Of a stretch of 64,000 nucleotides of DNA, positions 57,475-64,000 are shown piece after piece. Origin of the DNA: CADCVW01 sp964251385 (lineage in GTDB: Bacteria > Pseudomonadota > Alphaproteobacteria > Sphingomonadales > Sphingomonadaceae); assembly GCA_964251385.1 (NCBI GenBank), contig CAXUJK010000003.1:62001-126000 (forward strand), given 5' to 3'. Positions within the stretch are counted from its first letter, which is position 1; each line of letters begins with the position of its first letter. The position numbers and the translations under genes were made by a program. The notes beneath the pieces are model-generated. The model worked only from the letters and a program-made list of their open reading frames with translations, did no database searches and was not told the DNA's origin.

Positions 57475-57756
57475 ATGGTGCAAGCGGTCTGGAACGGCAA
57501 GGTGATCGCCAGCGGCCACGACACGGTGGTGGTCGACGGCAACCACTATTTTGCCATGGCCGACGTCGACGCGGAAATGCTGAGCCCGAGCGACACGACC
57601 AGCGTCTGCCCGTGGAAAGGCACGGCGGGATACTACTCGATCGACGTGGACGGGCAGCGCAACCGCGATGCGGCGTGGTTCTACGCCGATCCCAAACCGG
57701 CCGCCGCGCGGATCAAGGGCCGGGTCGCGTTCTGGAAAGGGGTGCAGGTCGGTTAG
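57475..57756 (+). CDS. DUF427 family protein
   Basis: A 93-residue beta-rich protein. VQAVWNGKVIASGHDTVVVD, NHYFAMADVDAEMLSPSDTTS, CPWKGTAGYYSI and FYADPKPAAARIKGRVAFWK match DUF427. AAGGAG lies 8 nt before the ATG. Function unknown. Its stop overlaps by four bases (TTAG) a minus-strand stop discussed in the next entry. Confidence 0.94.
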   Translation: MVQAVWNGKVIASGHDTVVVDGNHYFAMADVDAEMLSPSDTTSVCPWKGTAGYYSIDVDGQRNRDAAWFYADPKPAAARIKGRVAFWKGVQVG

Positions 57757-57898
57757 CGGTCGATCGGGAGCCCCGATCCGAGCGCGCCGCCCGCCAGCGC
57801 CGTGCACGCGATGACCAACGCGGCGCGGGCGCTGCCGTTGCGCGACTCGTCGCCGCCTCCGCCGCCTCGATCCAGCGCGCCACCTCGTCGGCGGCCAT
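57753..57898 (-). pseudogene. Possible frameshifted small membrane-protein gene
   Basis: Two adjacent minus-strand frames look coding. From ATG 57898 one frame reads MAADEVARWIEAAEAA with GC-rich third positions. About 57845 the coding signal passes to another frame reading DESRNGSARAALVIACTALA and ending GGALGSGLPIDR, a membrane-helix-like tail, with a stop (57753) overlapping the DUF427 stop by four bases. A single indel would join them into ~50 residues. It may be a broken gene or a sequencing error. Confidence 0.35.
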
Positions 57899-57899
57899 G

Positions 57900-58129
57900 C
57901 GAAGCCGTCTCGCCGAGCGGTGCGCCGCTGTCGCACCTGCGCCGGATCGGTCCGGCTTCGCGCAGTTTGGTCCGTTTCGGCGATACGGAACCGCTTCGCC
58001 TTAATCATATCACGCCGATTGTAACATACTGCACCAAAGCGGATTCAATAGCACGCCGCCACGGTTGCCAGCATCCCCGTATCAAGCCCACTTCGAACCA
58101 AGCCGATTGGTCCGCAAGGGAGCTATGTC
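57900..58129. other. Intergenic region upstream of the winged-helix regulator
   Basis: About 230 nt with no confident gene. An AT-rich patch at 58000-58050 (TTAATCATATCACG, TTGTAACATACTGC) is a likely promoter for the rightward regulator, and GGGAG near 58111 is its ribosome-binding site. Confidence 0.4.
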
Positions 58130-58600
58130 TTGGAACACGCACCGATTTCTTCGCTCGAAGGACTGCGGGGCAAGCTCAAGGCCCTGCACAAGAACAACGA
58201 GGAAAACGCCGCGCTGCTGCTCGACATGCTGTCGCGGCTGGACGGACTTCCGGCGGGCGAGACGGTGTCTCCGCTGGCCTTCGCGCGGCGCTTGCACCGG
58301 TCGCGCATGCGGGCGCACGAGATCATCGGGCCGGCGATCGTGCGCGATCCCAAATGGGAAATGCTGCTCGAACTGTTCGTCGCGCACCACGAACATCGCC
58401 GGGTCAGCGTCAGCGCCTTGTGCCACGCGGCCAACGCGCCCGCGACCACCAGCCTGCGGCATATCGAGACGCTGGAGAAGCTCGGCTTCTTCCATCGCAT
58501 CGACGATCCGATGGACGCGCGCCGTTCGTGGATCGAGCCCACGCCCAAGGCGATCGACGGCGTCGCCGCGATCCTGCGGGACATGCAGCGCGCGGCCTGA
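58130..58600 (+). CDS. Winged-helix (MarR-like) DNA-binding protein
   Basis: A 156-residue protein starting at TTG 58130. After an N-terminal helical region (ISSLEGLRGKLKALHKNNEE), the segment RMRAHEIIGPAIVRDPKWEM and LLELFVAHHEHRRVSVSALC leads into a winged helix: AANAPATTSLRHIETLEKLG, FFHRIDDPMDARRSWIEPT. This is a sphingomonad MarR-like pattern. The target is unknown; the following DUF3253 gene starts 12 nt later. Confidence 0.85.
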   Translation: MEHAPISSLEGLRGKLKALHKNNEENAALLLDMLSRLDGLPAGETVSPLAFARRLHRSRMRAHEIIGPAIVRDPKWEMLLELFVAHHEHRRVSVSALCHAANAPATTSLRHIETLEKLGFFHRIDDPMDARRSWIEPTPKAIDGVAAILRDMQRAA

Positions 58601-58612
58601 CACAAGAGGGCC

Positions 58613-58852
58613 GTGGAAGACGCGGCGTCTCATGCGATCCTGACGCTTCTCGCTGAACGATCCGACGCGTCCACCATCTGCCCGTCCGAGGCGGCGCGAA
58701 AGTTGGACCCGGTTGAATGGCGCACGCACATGCCACGCGTTCACGCGGCTGCGCGCGACTTGGTCGCATCGGAAAAGGTCGTCCTGACGCAGGGCGGCGC
58801 GATCGTGCCGCCGGACGCGGTCGTCGGCGCGTACCGCATCCGCCGCGCGTAG
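58613..58852 (+). CDS. DUF3253 family protein
   Basis: A 79-residue protein starting at GTG 58613 with AAGAGGG upstream. ILTLLAERSDASTICPSEAA followed by WRTHMPRVHAAARDLVASEK and VVLTQGGAIVPPDAVVGAYRI matches DUF3253, a winged-helix-like small fold. Function unknown. It closely follows the winged-helix regulator and probably shares its transcript. Confidence 0.9.
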   Translation: MEDAASHAILTLLAERSDASTICPSEAARKLDPVEWRTHMPRVHAAARDLVASEKVVLTQGGAIVPPDAVVGAYRIRRA

Positions 58853-58868
58853 GTCAGGCTACGGGGGA

Positions 58869-59483
58869 TCACGTCGCGGGCGCGACCGCCCCGCGTAACC
58901 CCGTGGGCGCTTCCTCCCCCCGCGAGTAGGTGCCGGTCAGCAGGCCGGCGGCGAGCACGTGCCCACGCATGGCATCAACCAGCGCGGTCCGCCCGGGGGT
59001 CGCGCCGGGCGCGGCCGAACGCCCAAGCGCGAACAGCTGGAACGCGTAGTTGTGGACGCCGTGGCCCGTCGGCGGGTCGGGCGGCAGCCAGCCCTCGCGA
59101 AAACTGTTGCGCCCCACGTCGCCATCGGTGCCACCGTCTCCGTCCGCGACGATCGCGCCCTCCGAAATCCCGCCGCTCGCCGGGTCGAGGTTCCACACGA
59201 TGCCGTGAACCACGGGCGATGGCGTCGGCGCGTCGGGATCCTCGACGATGAGGGCGAGGCATTCGGTGCCGTCCGGAACCTTGCCCCACAGCAGCGGAGG
59301 CGACACGCCCGCGCCGTCGCCGGTGAACCGTTCGGGCAATCTGGCCCCGTTGGCGAAGGCGGGGCTGGACAGCTCCACGCTGGCCTCGACGCCCCGCGCC
59401 AAGTCGACGATCGCCAGCTTCTCCGAGCCTGCCCGCACGCCGCGCAGCGCGTGGCCCAGCCATCCAGGAACATGTTCGAGCAT
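58869..59483 (-). CDS. YbhB/YbcL family Raf kinase inhibitor-like protein
   Basis: A 204-residue PEBP-fold protein. SSPAFANGARLPERFTGDGA, VSPPLLWGKVPDGTECLALI, DPDAPTPSPVVHGIVWNLD and REGWLPPDPPTGHGVHNYAF are the family signatures, with DPDAP and GxHxY forming the anion-binding pocket. The ATG at 59483 is preferred; much longer readings in this frame are antisense. No signal peptide is seen. Function in bacteria is unclear. Confidence 0.93.
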   Translation of the reverse strand: MLEHVPGWLGHALRGVRAGSEKLAIVDLARGVEASVELSSPAFANGARLPERFTGDGAGVSPPLLWGKVPDGTECLALIVEDPDAPTPSPVVHGIVWNLDPASGGISEGAIVADGDGGTDGDVGRNSFREGWLPPDPPTGHGVHNYAFQLFALGRSAAPGATPGRTALVDAMRGHVLAAGLLTGTYSRGEEAPTGLRGAVAPAT

Positions 59484-59603
59484 GCGAAATCCTTGCCTTG
59501 GGTTCCCCACCACGTGCTGGACGTATCGTCGTCCATCGCCAAGCGGCTTGCCCGGAACGCGGCGGCGGCGTCGATGGTTTCGAAACGTATGAGGGAGTCC
59601 GCG

Positions 59604-60302
59604 ATGCGCGTCTTGTGTCTGTGCCTGCCGATGCTCGGCGCCGCATGCAGCCCCGCGGCCGATCCGCGCGGCGTCGCGCGCGACGAGATCCTGCTGCAGG
59701 TGAGCGCGAGCGGGCGGACGGACACGCGGCCCGACGAAGCGCGCTTCACCGCCGGCGTCCAGACGATCGCGGCCGGCGCGGGCGCGGCGAGCGCGGGCAA
59801 CAACGCCGCGATGGAGCGGGTGATGCGCGCGGTCGAGACGTTGGGGATCAAGCCGGACGACGTGCAGACGCGGTCGATCACCTTGTCCCGGATCGACTAC
59901 GGCCCCAACCGCGGCCGGTTCGAGGCGAACAACTTGGTCGAGGTCCGCGTCCGCGATCTGCGCCGGTCGGGTGCCGCGATCGCGGCGGCGACCGAGGCGG
60001 GCGCGAACGTCCTGTCCGGTCCCAATCTCGGCATCTCCGATCCGGAAGCCGCGAGCCGGAGCGCCTATGCCGCGGCATACCGCGCCGCCCGTGCGCGGGC
60101 GGAGACCTATGCGAGGGCGGCAGGCCTGCGCATCGGGCGCGTGCTCGCGATCCGTGACGGCGGGTTCGGGCCGGGTCCCGTGTCGTACGAAAGCGATGCG
60201 ATGATGAGGACTTCGGTCCCCACCGTTTCGGCACCGCCGATCCGCGGCGGCACGACGACGAGCGAAGTTCGCGTGCACGTGGACTTCGCGCTGGAGGACT
60301 GA
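59604..60302 (+). CDS. SIMPL domain (DUF541) lipoprotein
   Basis: A 232-residue periplasmic protein. The start at 59604 follows GGGAG and gives a lipoprotein signal MRVLCLCLPMLGAAC. The SIMPL domain shows LQVSASGRTDTRPDEARFTA, GIKPDDVQTRSITLSRIDYG, NLVEVRVRDLRRSGAAIAAA and YAAAYRAARARAETYARAAG. SIMPL proteins are envelope and oxidative-stress associated. Divergent from the YbhB-like gene. Confidence 0.9.
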   Translation: MRVLCLCLPMLGAACSPAADPRGVARDEILLQVSASGRTDTRPDEARFTAGVQTIAAGAGAASAGNNAAMERVMRAVETLGIKPDDVQTRSITLSRIDYGPNRGRFEANNLVEVRVRDLRRSGAAIAAATEAGANVLSGPNLGISDPEAASRSAYAAAYRAARARAETYARAAGLRIGRVLAIRDGGFGPGPVSYESDAMMRTSVPTVSAPPIRGGTTTSEVRVHVDFALED

Positions 60303-60322
60303 TCGCCGGAGGATTGGCGTCC

Positions 60323-60781
60323 TCACGTTTTGCGCGCGATCATCTGACGGTTCACGCGCACCGTGCGCATCGCCAGGTTCACTTCGTACAGGAACAGGAT
60401 CAGCCCGATGACGAGCAGCGTCATCGCGCCGATGAACAGGATCGCGATCGGCGTCGCGTAGGCGAAGTCGGCAAGTGCGGCGACGAACAGCACGACGACC
60501 ACGAGCGCCGTGAACAACGCGCTCGCCGTACAGAAGCCGATCGCGAGCTGCACCACGGTCATGCGCCGGTCGAGCACGCGCAGTTCGCCCCCGGCCCGCG
60601 CCCGCGCGTCCTCGGTCAGCGTGCGGAAGTCGCGCTCGAGCTCGCGCGCGCGGTCGATGACGCGGCCCAGCCGCTGCGCCATGACGTTGAGGATCGACCC
60701 GATTCCCGCCAACAGGAACACAGGGCCGATCGCGAGCGAGATGAGCTGCGAGATGCCGGTGACGGTGGAGCCCTGGGTCAT
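60323..60781 (-). CDS. DUF2721 membrane protein
   Basis: A 152-residue membrane protein. QLISLAIGPVFLLAGIGSIL (helix 1), then RVIDRARELERDFRTLTEDA, and two further helices (CTASALFTALVVVVLFVAAL; AILFIGAMTLLVIGLILFL) define DUF2721. The ATG at 60781 gives MTQGSTVTGISQLISLAIG; a start at 60871 adds 30 unlikely residues. Function unknown. Confidence 0.9.
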   Translation of the reverse strand: MTQGSTVTGISQLISLAIGPVFLLAGIGSILNVMAQRLGRVIDRARELERDFRTLTEDARARAGGELRVLDRRMTVVQLAIGFCTASALFTALVVVVLFVAALADFAYATPIAILFIGAMTLLVIGLILFLYEVNLAMRTVRVNRQMIARKT

Positions 60782-60926
60782 GCCGGACGAACGCGCGTCG
60801 CCTGCGATCGGCGCACTGCCCCCAAAGCATCCGCGTGAACCTCGGCTGTCGTTCCGGTTCAGGAACGTCACACGGGGTCACGCGTAGAAACGAAGCAAGC
60901 GCAGGGGCGTCAGGGAGTTTGTAATC

Positions 60927-61751
60927 ATGAAGACGATCATCTTGGGTTTGGCAGGCGCGACCGCATTGGCGGCGGGATCGCCCGCCGCCGCGCAGTACGC
61001 CAACCAGAACAACGGCTACGGCAATCAGGGTTACGGCAATCAGGGCGTCGGCGTTGCCGCCAACTTCGCGCCGCGCATCGAGCAGTTGCGCCTGCGCATC
61101 CAGGCGGGCGTGCAGAGCGGTGCGATCACGCGGGCGGAAGCCCCCGCCTTGCGCGAGCAGCTTCGCGCGCTGACCCAGCTCGACCGGCAGTACAGCGTCG
61201 GCGGCCTGACCGCGGCCGAGCGCCAGACGCTGCAGGCGCGGTTGCGCAACCTGCGCCAGCAGGTGCGCGCGGCCGACGGCGGCAACGGCTATGCCAATGA
61301 CGACGGCGCCGGTTACGGCAACAACGGATACGGAAATGCGGGCAACACCGGCCAGTACGACCGGGCGTACGACCGCAACAATGACGGCTTCGACGATCGC
61401 GACACCGACCGCGACGGCCGCTGGGACGACGACGAGCGCAACCGTACGGGCGGCGCCTACCCGAACGGCAACCTGCCGAACGGTGACTACGACGACGAAG
61501 ACCAGTACGAGCAGCCCGCGCAGCGCGGTGGCATCGGCGGGCTCATCGACAACGTGCTCGGTCGCAACACGACCGGCACCAGCCTGCGCGTAGGCCAGCG
61601 CGCCTCGTCGGGCCTGTATGCGTTGCCGAGCCAGTACCGCAACCAGTACCGCGATTCGAGCAGCGCCTACTTCCGCACGGACGGCCGCCAGATCTATCAG
61701 ATCGACGCCCGCTCGCAGACGGTGGTCCGCGTCTACGCGATGAACCGCTAA
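60927..61751 (+). CDS. Secreted Asn/Gly/Asp-rich protein
   Basis: A 274-residue exported protein of unknown family. The signal peptide is MKTIILGLAGATALAAGSPA, followed by AAAQ. A helical region at ~45-115 (APRIEQLRLRIQAGVQSGAI; ALREQLRALTQLDRQYSVG) is flanked by YGNQGYGN repeats. Residues ~145-170 resemble a calcium-binding thrombospondin/EF-hand-like segment (DRNNDGFDDRDTDRDGRWDD). The C-terminal TSLRVGQRASSGLYALPSQY resembles RcnB/YXWGXW-type periplasmic endings. A strong terminator follows. Confidence 0.8.
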   Translation: MKTIILGLAGATALAAGSPAAAQYANQNNGYGNQGYGNQGVGVAANFAPRIEQLRLRIQAGVQSGAITRAEAPALREQLRALTQLDRQYSVGGLTAAERQTLQARLRNLRQQVRAADGGNGYANDDGAGYGNNGYGNAGNTGQYDRAYDRNNDGFDDRDTDRDGRWDDDERNRTGGAYPNGNLPNGDYDDEDQYEQPAQRGGIGGLIDNVLGRNTTGTSLRVGQRASSGLYALPSQYRNQYRDSSSAYFRTDGRQIYQIDARSQTVVRVYAMNR

Positions 61752-61774
61752 GCGTCGCTGCGCGGTTTGTTCAC

Positions 61775-61819
61775 TGCCCCGGCCGGGTTCGTCGTCGACG
61801 GACCTTGCCGGGGCATTTT
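61775..61819 (+). terminator. Rho-independent terminator
   Basis: Perfect 9-bp arms TGCCCCGGC (61775-61783) and GCCGGGGCA (61807-61815) followed by TTTT. The loop is long (23 nt) but has an internal GTCGTCGAC palindrome. It ends the secreted-protein gene. Confidence 0.8.
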
Positions 61820-61853
61820 GGCGTTCGTACCGTTTATGTTCTAGTTCCCGACG

Positions 61854-62315
61854 ATGCAGCAGTCGTTCGGATTCGGGCTAAGCGACGTCGGGATCTGGTA
61901 TGCCGCGCTGGGTTGCCGCGATGCGCCGCGTCCGGTCCGGCGGCGGACGGCACTCGGACAACTCGTCAAGTCCATGCTCAGCGGGCGCACGCGACAAGTG
62001 TCGGCGTCTACGCTCAACGCGGGCATGCTGGCGCTGCCGGTCATGATCGTCGACACGCACGTGCTGCGGAGGCTCGGGTTCGTCCCGGCAAACGCGACTC
62101 TGCGGAATGCGAGCGAGGCGGTCACGGCGGCGGTGCCGGGTTGGACCGGTGACGATTACCTGTTGTTCCACATCGCGCTGAAGCGGCTTGGGCAGACGAT
62201 CTGCCGCGGGGACGTGCCGGATTGCGCACACTGTCGGCTCGGTGACGATTGCTCAACCGCGCGGTTGCAGACCGTTCCCGGTTGGACGCGAAAGCTGACC
62301 GCGCGCATGGGTTGA
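61854..62315 (+). pseudogene. Endonuclease III relative lacking the HhH and catalytic-Lys region
   Basis: A 153-residue frame whose ends match endonuclease III-like glycosylases. The N-terminal TALGQLVKSMLSGRTR fits the usual QLV-S-LLSARTRD segment. The C-terminal part keeps STLN then IVDTHVLRRLGF (catalytic Asp, residue 67), a KRLGQTIC helix, and a complete Fe-S motif C117-x6-C124-x2-C127-x5-C133. Between SGRTR and VSASTLN about 75-80 residues are missing, including the helix-hairpin-helix LPGVGRK that carries the catalytic Lys. The frame stays open, so a short protein may still be made, but glycosylase activity is very unlikely. Confidence 0.8.
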
Positions 62316-62327
62316 TCGTAGTGCGCT

Positions 62328-62819
62328 TCACTCCAGCCGCCATCGTCCGAGCGTGACATGTCGGCCCTCGCCCACAATGCTTTCGACCAGCAGGAACTCC
62401 TCGACGAGCCAACTCACCGGATCGACGCCGATCGTCTCGCGGCGGTCGCTGCGGTAATCGATCGTGACGTGCGGCGCGAAGCGGTGTGCCGCGATCGCGA
62501 GGCCGTGGCGCCGTAGCGTTTCGACGAGCCTGGGCTGGAACGCGACCGCGCCTTCGATGGCTTCGCTCCCGCGCAACACCAGCGTGTGTCCGTTGCCGAC
62601 GAGCCTGTCGAAGACGACCCTGAACGGTGGGTGCCGGACCGCATCGCCCGCGTCGATCAGCGCATCGACGAAGCCGGGTTGATGTCTCGGCCGGTCGCCA
62701 AGCGGCAGCAACGTCATGTGCAGCAGGCCCGGATCGCGCCTGTCCGCATGGGGAAGCGCCGCGATGACAGCGGCAACCTCGGACGGCGGCTTGATCATGA
62801 AGTAGAGTCGCGGCTGCAT
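62328..62819 (-). CDS. thpR: 2'-5' RNA ligase family protein (ThpR-like)
   Basis: A 163-residue 2H phosphoesterase-fold protein. The two H-x-T motifs are LLHMTLLPLGD and APHVTIDYRS, about 80 residues apart. The ATG at 62819 gives MQPRLYFMIKPP, the typical start. ThpR acts as an RNA 2',3'-cyclic phosphodiesterase or ligase. Converges on the endonuclease III-like remnant with a 12-nt gap. Confidence 0.93.
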   Translation of the reverse strand: MQPRLYFMIKPPSEVAAVIAALPHADRRDPGLLHMTLLPLGDRPRHQPGFVDALIDAGDAVRHPPFRVVFDRLVGNGHTLVLRGSEAIEGAVAFQPRLVETLRRHGLAIAAHRFAPHVTIDYRSDRRETIGVDPVSWLVEEFLLVESIVGEGRHVTLGRWRLE

Positions 62820-63139
62820 CGGCAAAGGTCGCAACCAAGACGGGGCAAGTCGCTCCGTGTTTACCGACGCGCAAGCGTCTCGCAAGACGTGGGTGCCTCA
62901 AATCTTCCGACGTTCGGGAAAGCGGCTACGGCTCTCAGCGGATACCGAGAAAGCTGGCGGCTACCCTGAACGCGCCGGTTTGAGAGCTGGAGGAGGGGAT
63001 TGGGTACTGTGTCCCCGGAATTTGTGGGAGGAGGGGATTGGGTACTGTGTCCCCGGAATTTACTCTGTGTCCCCGGAATTTAGGTGTGTGGAAAAAGCGG
63101 AAATGGGTACTGTGTCCCCCGAATTCCGCCCGGAATTCC
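62820..63139. other. Gene-poor stretch preceding and including the short repeats
   Basis: About 320 nt with no credible gene. The first 165 nt hold GC-rich sequence without clear coding signal. The rest is dominated by the ACTGTGTCCCC repeats described separately. Reading frames here are short and start without ribosome-binding sites. Confidence 0.5.
62988..63125 (+). repeat. Cluster of short direct repeats (ACTGTGTCCCCGGAATTT type)
   Basis: Two full units of ~37 nt stand in tandem: GGAGGAGGGGATTGGGTACT continuing TGTGTCCCCGGAATTT (starting near 62989 and 63027). A third partial unit CTCTGTGTCCCCGGAATTT is at about 63063, and a fourth, diverged unit GGGTACTGTGTCCCCCGAATT at about 63104. A palindromic GAATTCCGCCCGGAATTC follows. 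Similar 'CTGTGTCCCCGGAATT' units are, as I recall, seen near IS200-like/REP-associated transposase genes; no transposase is present here. Confidence 0.75.
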
Positions 63140-63260
63140 GGAAGTCTGCATCAACGTCGCGGGCTTCTGGTCCCTGCCTTCGCTGCTGGTGCTGGTGATC
63201 GGCACGATGCTCGACCGGCGGGCACGCACGGCCAATGCATTTAGTGCACTGTCACAGTGA
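63140..63260 (+). pseudogene. C-terminal remnant of a membrane protein gene
   Basis: A GC-rich open frame with coding-like third positions reads CINVAGFWSLPSLLVLVIGT then MLDRRARTANAFSALSQ and a TGA at 63258-63260. It has one membrane helix and no start. It abuts the repeat cluster on the left and an abrupt drop in GC on the right. Probably the truncated end of a lost gene; family not recognised. Confidence 0.4.
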
Positions 63261-63294
63261 TCCTTAATTCTGTTACCGTAATTCCAATACACCG

Positions 63295-63945
63295 CTAACC
63301 CAACACTGCATCTAATTCGCCTCGCTTATAAACTTTGCGAAACGTAAGATTGATCCGAGGGCCACAAGGCCGCCGTTCGCGATTAATTGCGTGCTTCCAG
63401 AAGGTTTGTGTTGCACCTTTCATCAGGAGAAGACTGCCGTTAGTTAAAACAACCGGAATAATCTCGAAATCGTTTCTCTTCTTATGCTTAAAAAGAAACG
63501 TGCGAGTATCTCCAAAGCTTAAAGACGCTATAACGGGGTTTGGGCCAAGCTCCCGCTCATCGTCGCTATGGAAACCCATGCTATCGTTATTATCTCTGTA
63601 ATAATTCAGCAGGACACTATTAAACCGCTCTCCCGTGCAATCCTCAATCGTGCCCTTCAAGACCAGAAGAAGGTTTGACCATGGCAATGGTACATTGCGA
63701 ATGCCAGAGTAGATATAGGCCCTGTCCGGATCGCCATACCAAGCGGTCAACCTCGGTTGTAAAACCTTACGACCATAAATGTTCATTTCGCGTTGCTGCC
63801 ACGCAGTCGTCTCAAGCAGCTCACGGAAAACAATATCGGGAGGTGCAGAAACATTAAGATCTCTCAGGATCGAGACATCAGCGTCAGGTAAGTTAATCCT
63901 CTCAAACACTTGTGATGAAGAAAACAAGTCTTTCATGGCGTTCAT
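63295..63945 (-). CDS. AlkB-like 2-oxoglutarate/Fe(II) dioxygenase
   Basis: A 216-residue AlkB homologue closest in layout to ABH2/ABH3-type enzymes that reverse N1-methyladenine and N3-methylcytosine damage. The iron ligands are His126 and Asp128 in MGFHSDDERELG and His185 in FWKHAINRE. Arg197 and Arg203 in GPRINLTFRKVY bind 2-oxoglutarate. NSVLLNYYRDNND and PVIASLSFGDTRTF complete the core. The gene is markedly AT-richer than the rest of the window and uses AT-ending codons, a sign of recent transfer. It lies just beyond a repeat cluster and a gene remnant. Confidence 0.93.
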   Translation of the reverse strand: MNAMKDLFSSSQVFERINLPDADVSILRDLNVSAPPDIVFRELLETTAWQQREMNIYGRKVLQPRLTAWYGDPDRAYIYSGIRNVPLPWSNLLLVLKGTIEDCTGERFNSVLLNYYRDNNDSMGFHSDDERELGPNPVIASLSFGDTRTFLFKHKKRNDFEIIPVVLTNGSLLLMKGATQTFWKHAINRERRPCGPRINLTFRKVYKRGELDAVLG

Positions 63946-64000
63946 GTAATAACGGCTATGACGAAGTTTTGAGCGTTCTTTTTAGGGCGATGGTCAAGTT

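Noticed and set aside
62988..63125. CRISPR array
   Set aside because: Only two full units stand next to each other without spacers, units are unequal, and no cas genes are nearby.

Overview
The window is high-GC chromosomal DNA of a sphingomonad-type alphaproteobacterium (Sphingomonadales). The call rests on mipZ, divK, bolA beside a cytosolic J-domain gene, cobS/cobT, a pgmG-type phosphohexomutase, a K+-insensitive H+-pyrophosphatase, DUF3572 and PHA-granule-region genes. Coding density is high. Many genes start at GTG or TTG, and neighbouring genes often overlap by 4 nt. Two low-GC patches stand out, at about 30.0-31.1 kb and 63.2-64 kb.

Layout. 0-8.4 kb: a CNNM/DUF21 membrane protein fragment, an OmpA-like lipoprotein, tadA, rpmB, a phytase-like esterase, cobT and cobS. 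A DUF4261-like gene on the opposite strand separates cobS from cobT. 8.4-13.3 kb: an HxlR regulator divergent from a run of VOC, DUF1428, reductase and glutathione-transferase genes. This looks like a small-molecule detoxification or resistance island lying between cobS and the J-domain/bolA pair. 13.3-22.4 kb: housekeeping genes (bolA, pirin, epoxide-hydrolase-like, nusB-thiL, hppA, pyrE, infA, maf, an RNase E/G relative, yacG, tRNA-Phe). 22.4-25.5 kb: a spermidine-synthase-like gene and the tyrosine-catabolic pair hppD-hmgA. 25.9-28.2 kb: a glycosyltransferase fused to UDP-galactopyranose mutase. 28.2-35.8 kb: an M19 dipeptidase, a thioesterase, a low-GC two-repeat protein, then the ligase-associated DNA-damage helicase and exonuclease. 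35.8-43.6 kb: pgmG, a membrane J-protein coupled to mipZ, panC, a Sel1 protein, a FemAB-like/GDPD/RidA/HAD/DUF3572 operon, divK and rpmG. 43.6-49.7 kb: a UPF0016 transporter, an alpha/beta hydrolase, a membrane phosphoesterase, the ATP-dependent DNA ligase, very small genes and a double cold-shock-domain protein. 49.9-57.4 kb: terC-like, rnd, lptC-lptA-lptB and rpoN, then an ATP-grasp/flavin-monooxygenase pair and DUF72. 57.5-64 kb: small conserved genes, a YbhB-like protein, a SIMPL lipoprotein, DUF2721, a truncated endonuclease III relative, thpR, a repeat-rich gene-poor stretch and a low-GC AlkB-like dioxygenase.

How genes cooperate. hppD and hmgA turn 4-hydroxyphenylpyruvate into maleylacetoacetate. 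lptC, lptA and lptB supply part of an outer-membrane glycolipid export bridge. The helicase, exonuclease and ligase belong to one DNA-damage response, but here they sit at two loci and no PdeM is seen. mipZ and divK serve division-site placement and cell-cycle control. pgmG and the GT-Glf fusion feed surface polysaccharide synthesis.

For novelty, the best candidates are the ATP-grasp plus LLM-flavoenzyme pair, the GT-Glf fusion, the insertions that split the bolA/J-domain/cobS/cobT neighbourhood, the apparent CTG start of thiL, a catalytically gutted endonuclease III relative, several tiny genes, and two families of short repeats. Nothing is seen that clearly amounts to an undescribed defence or mobile system.
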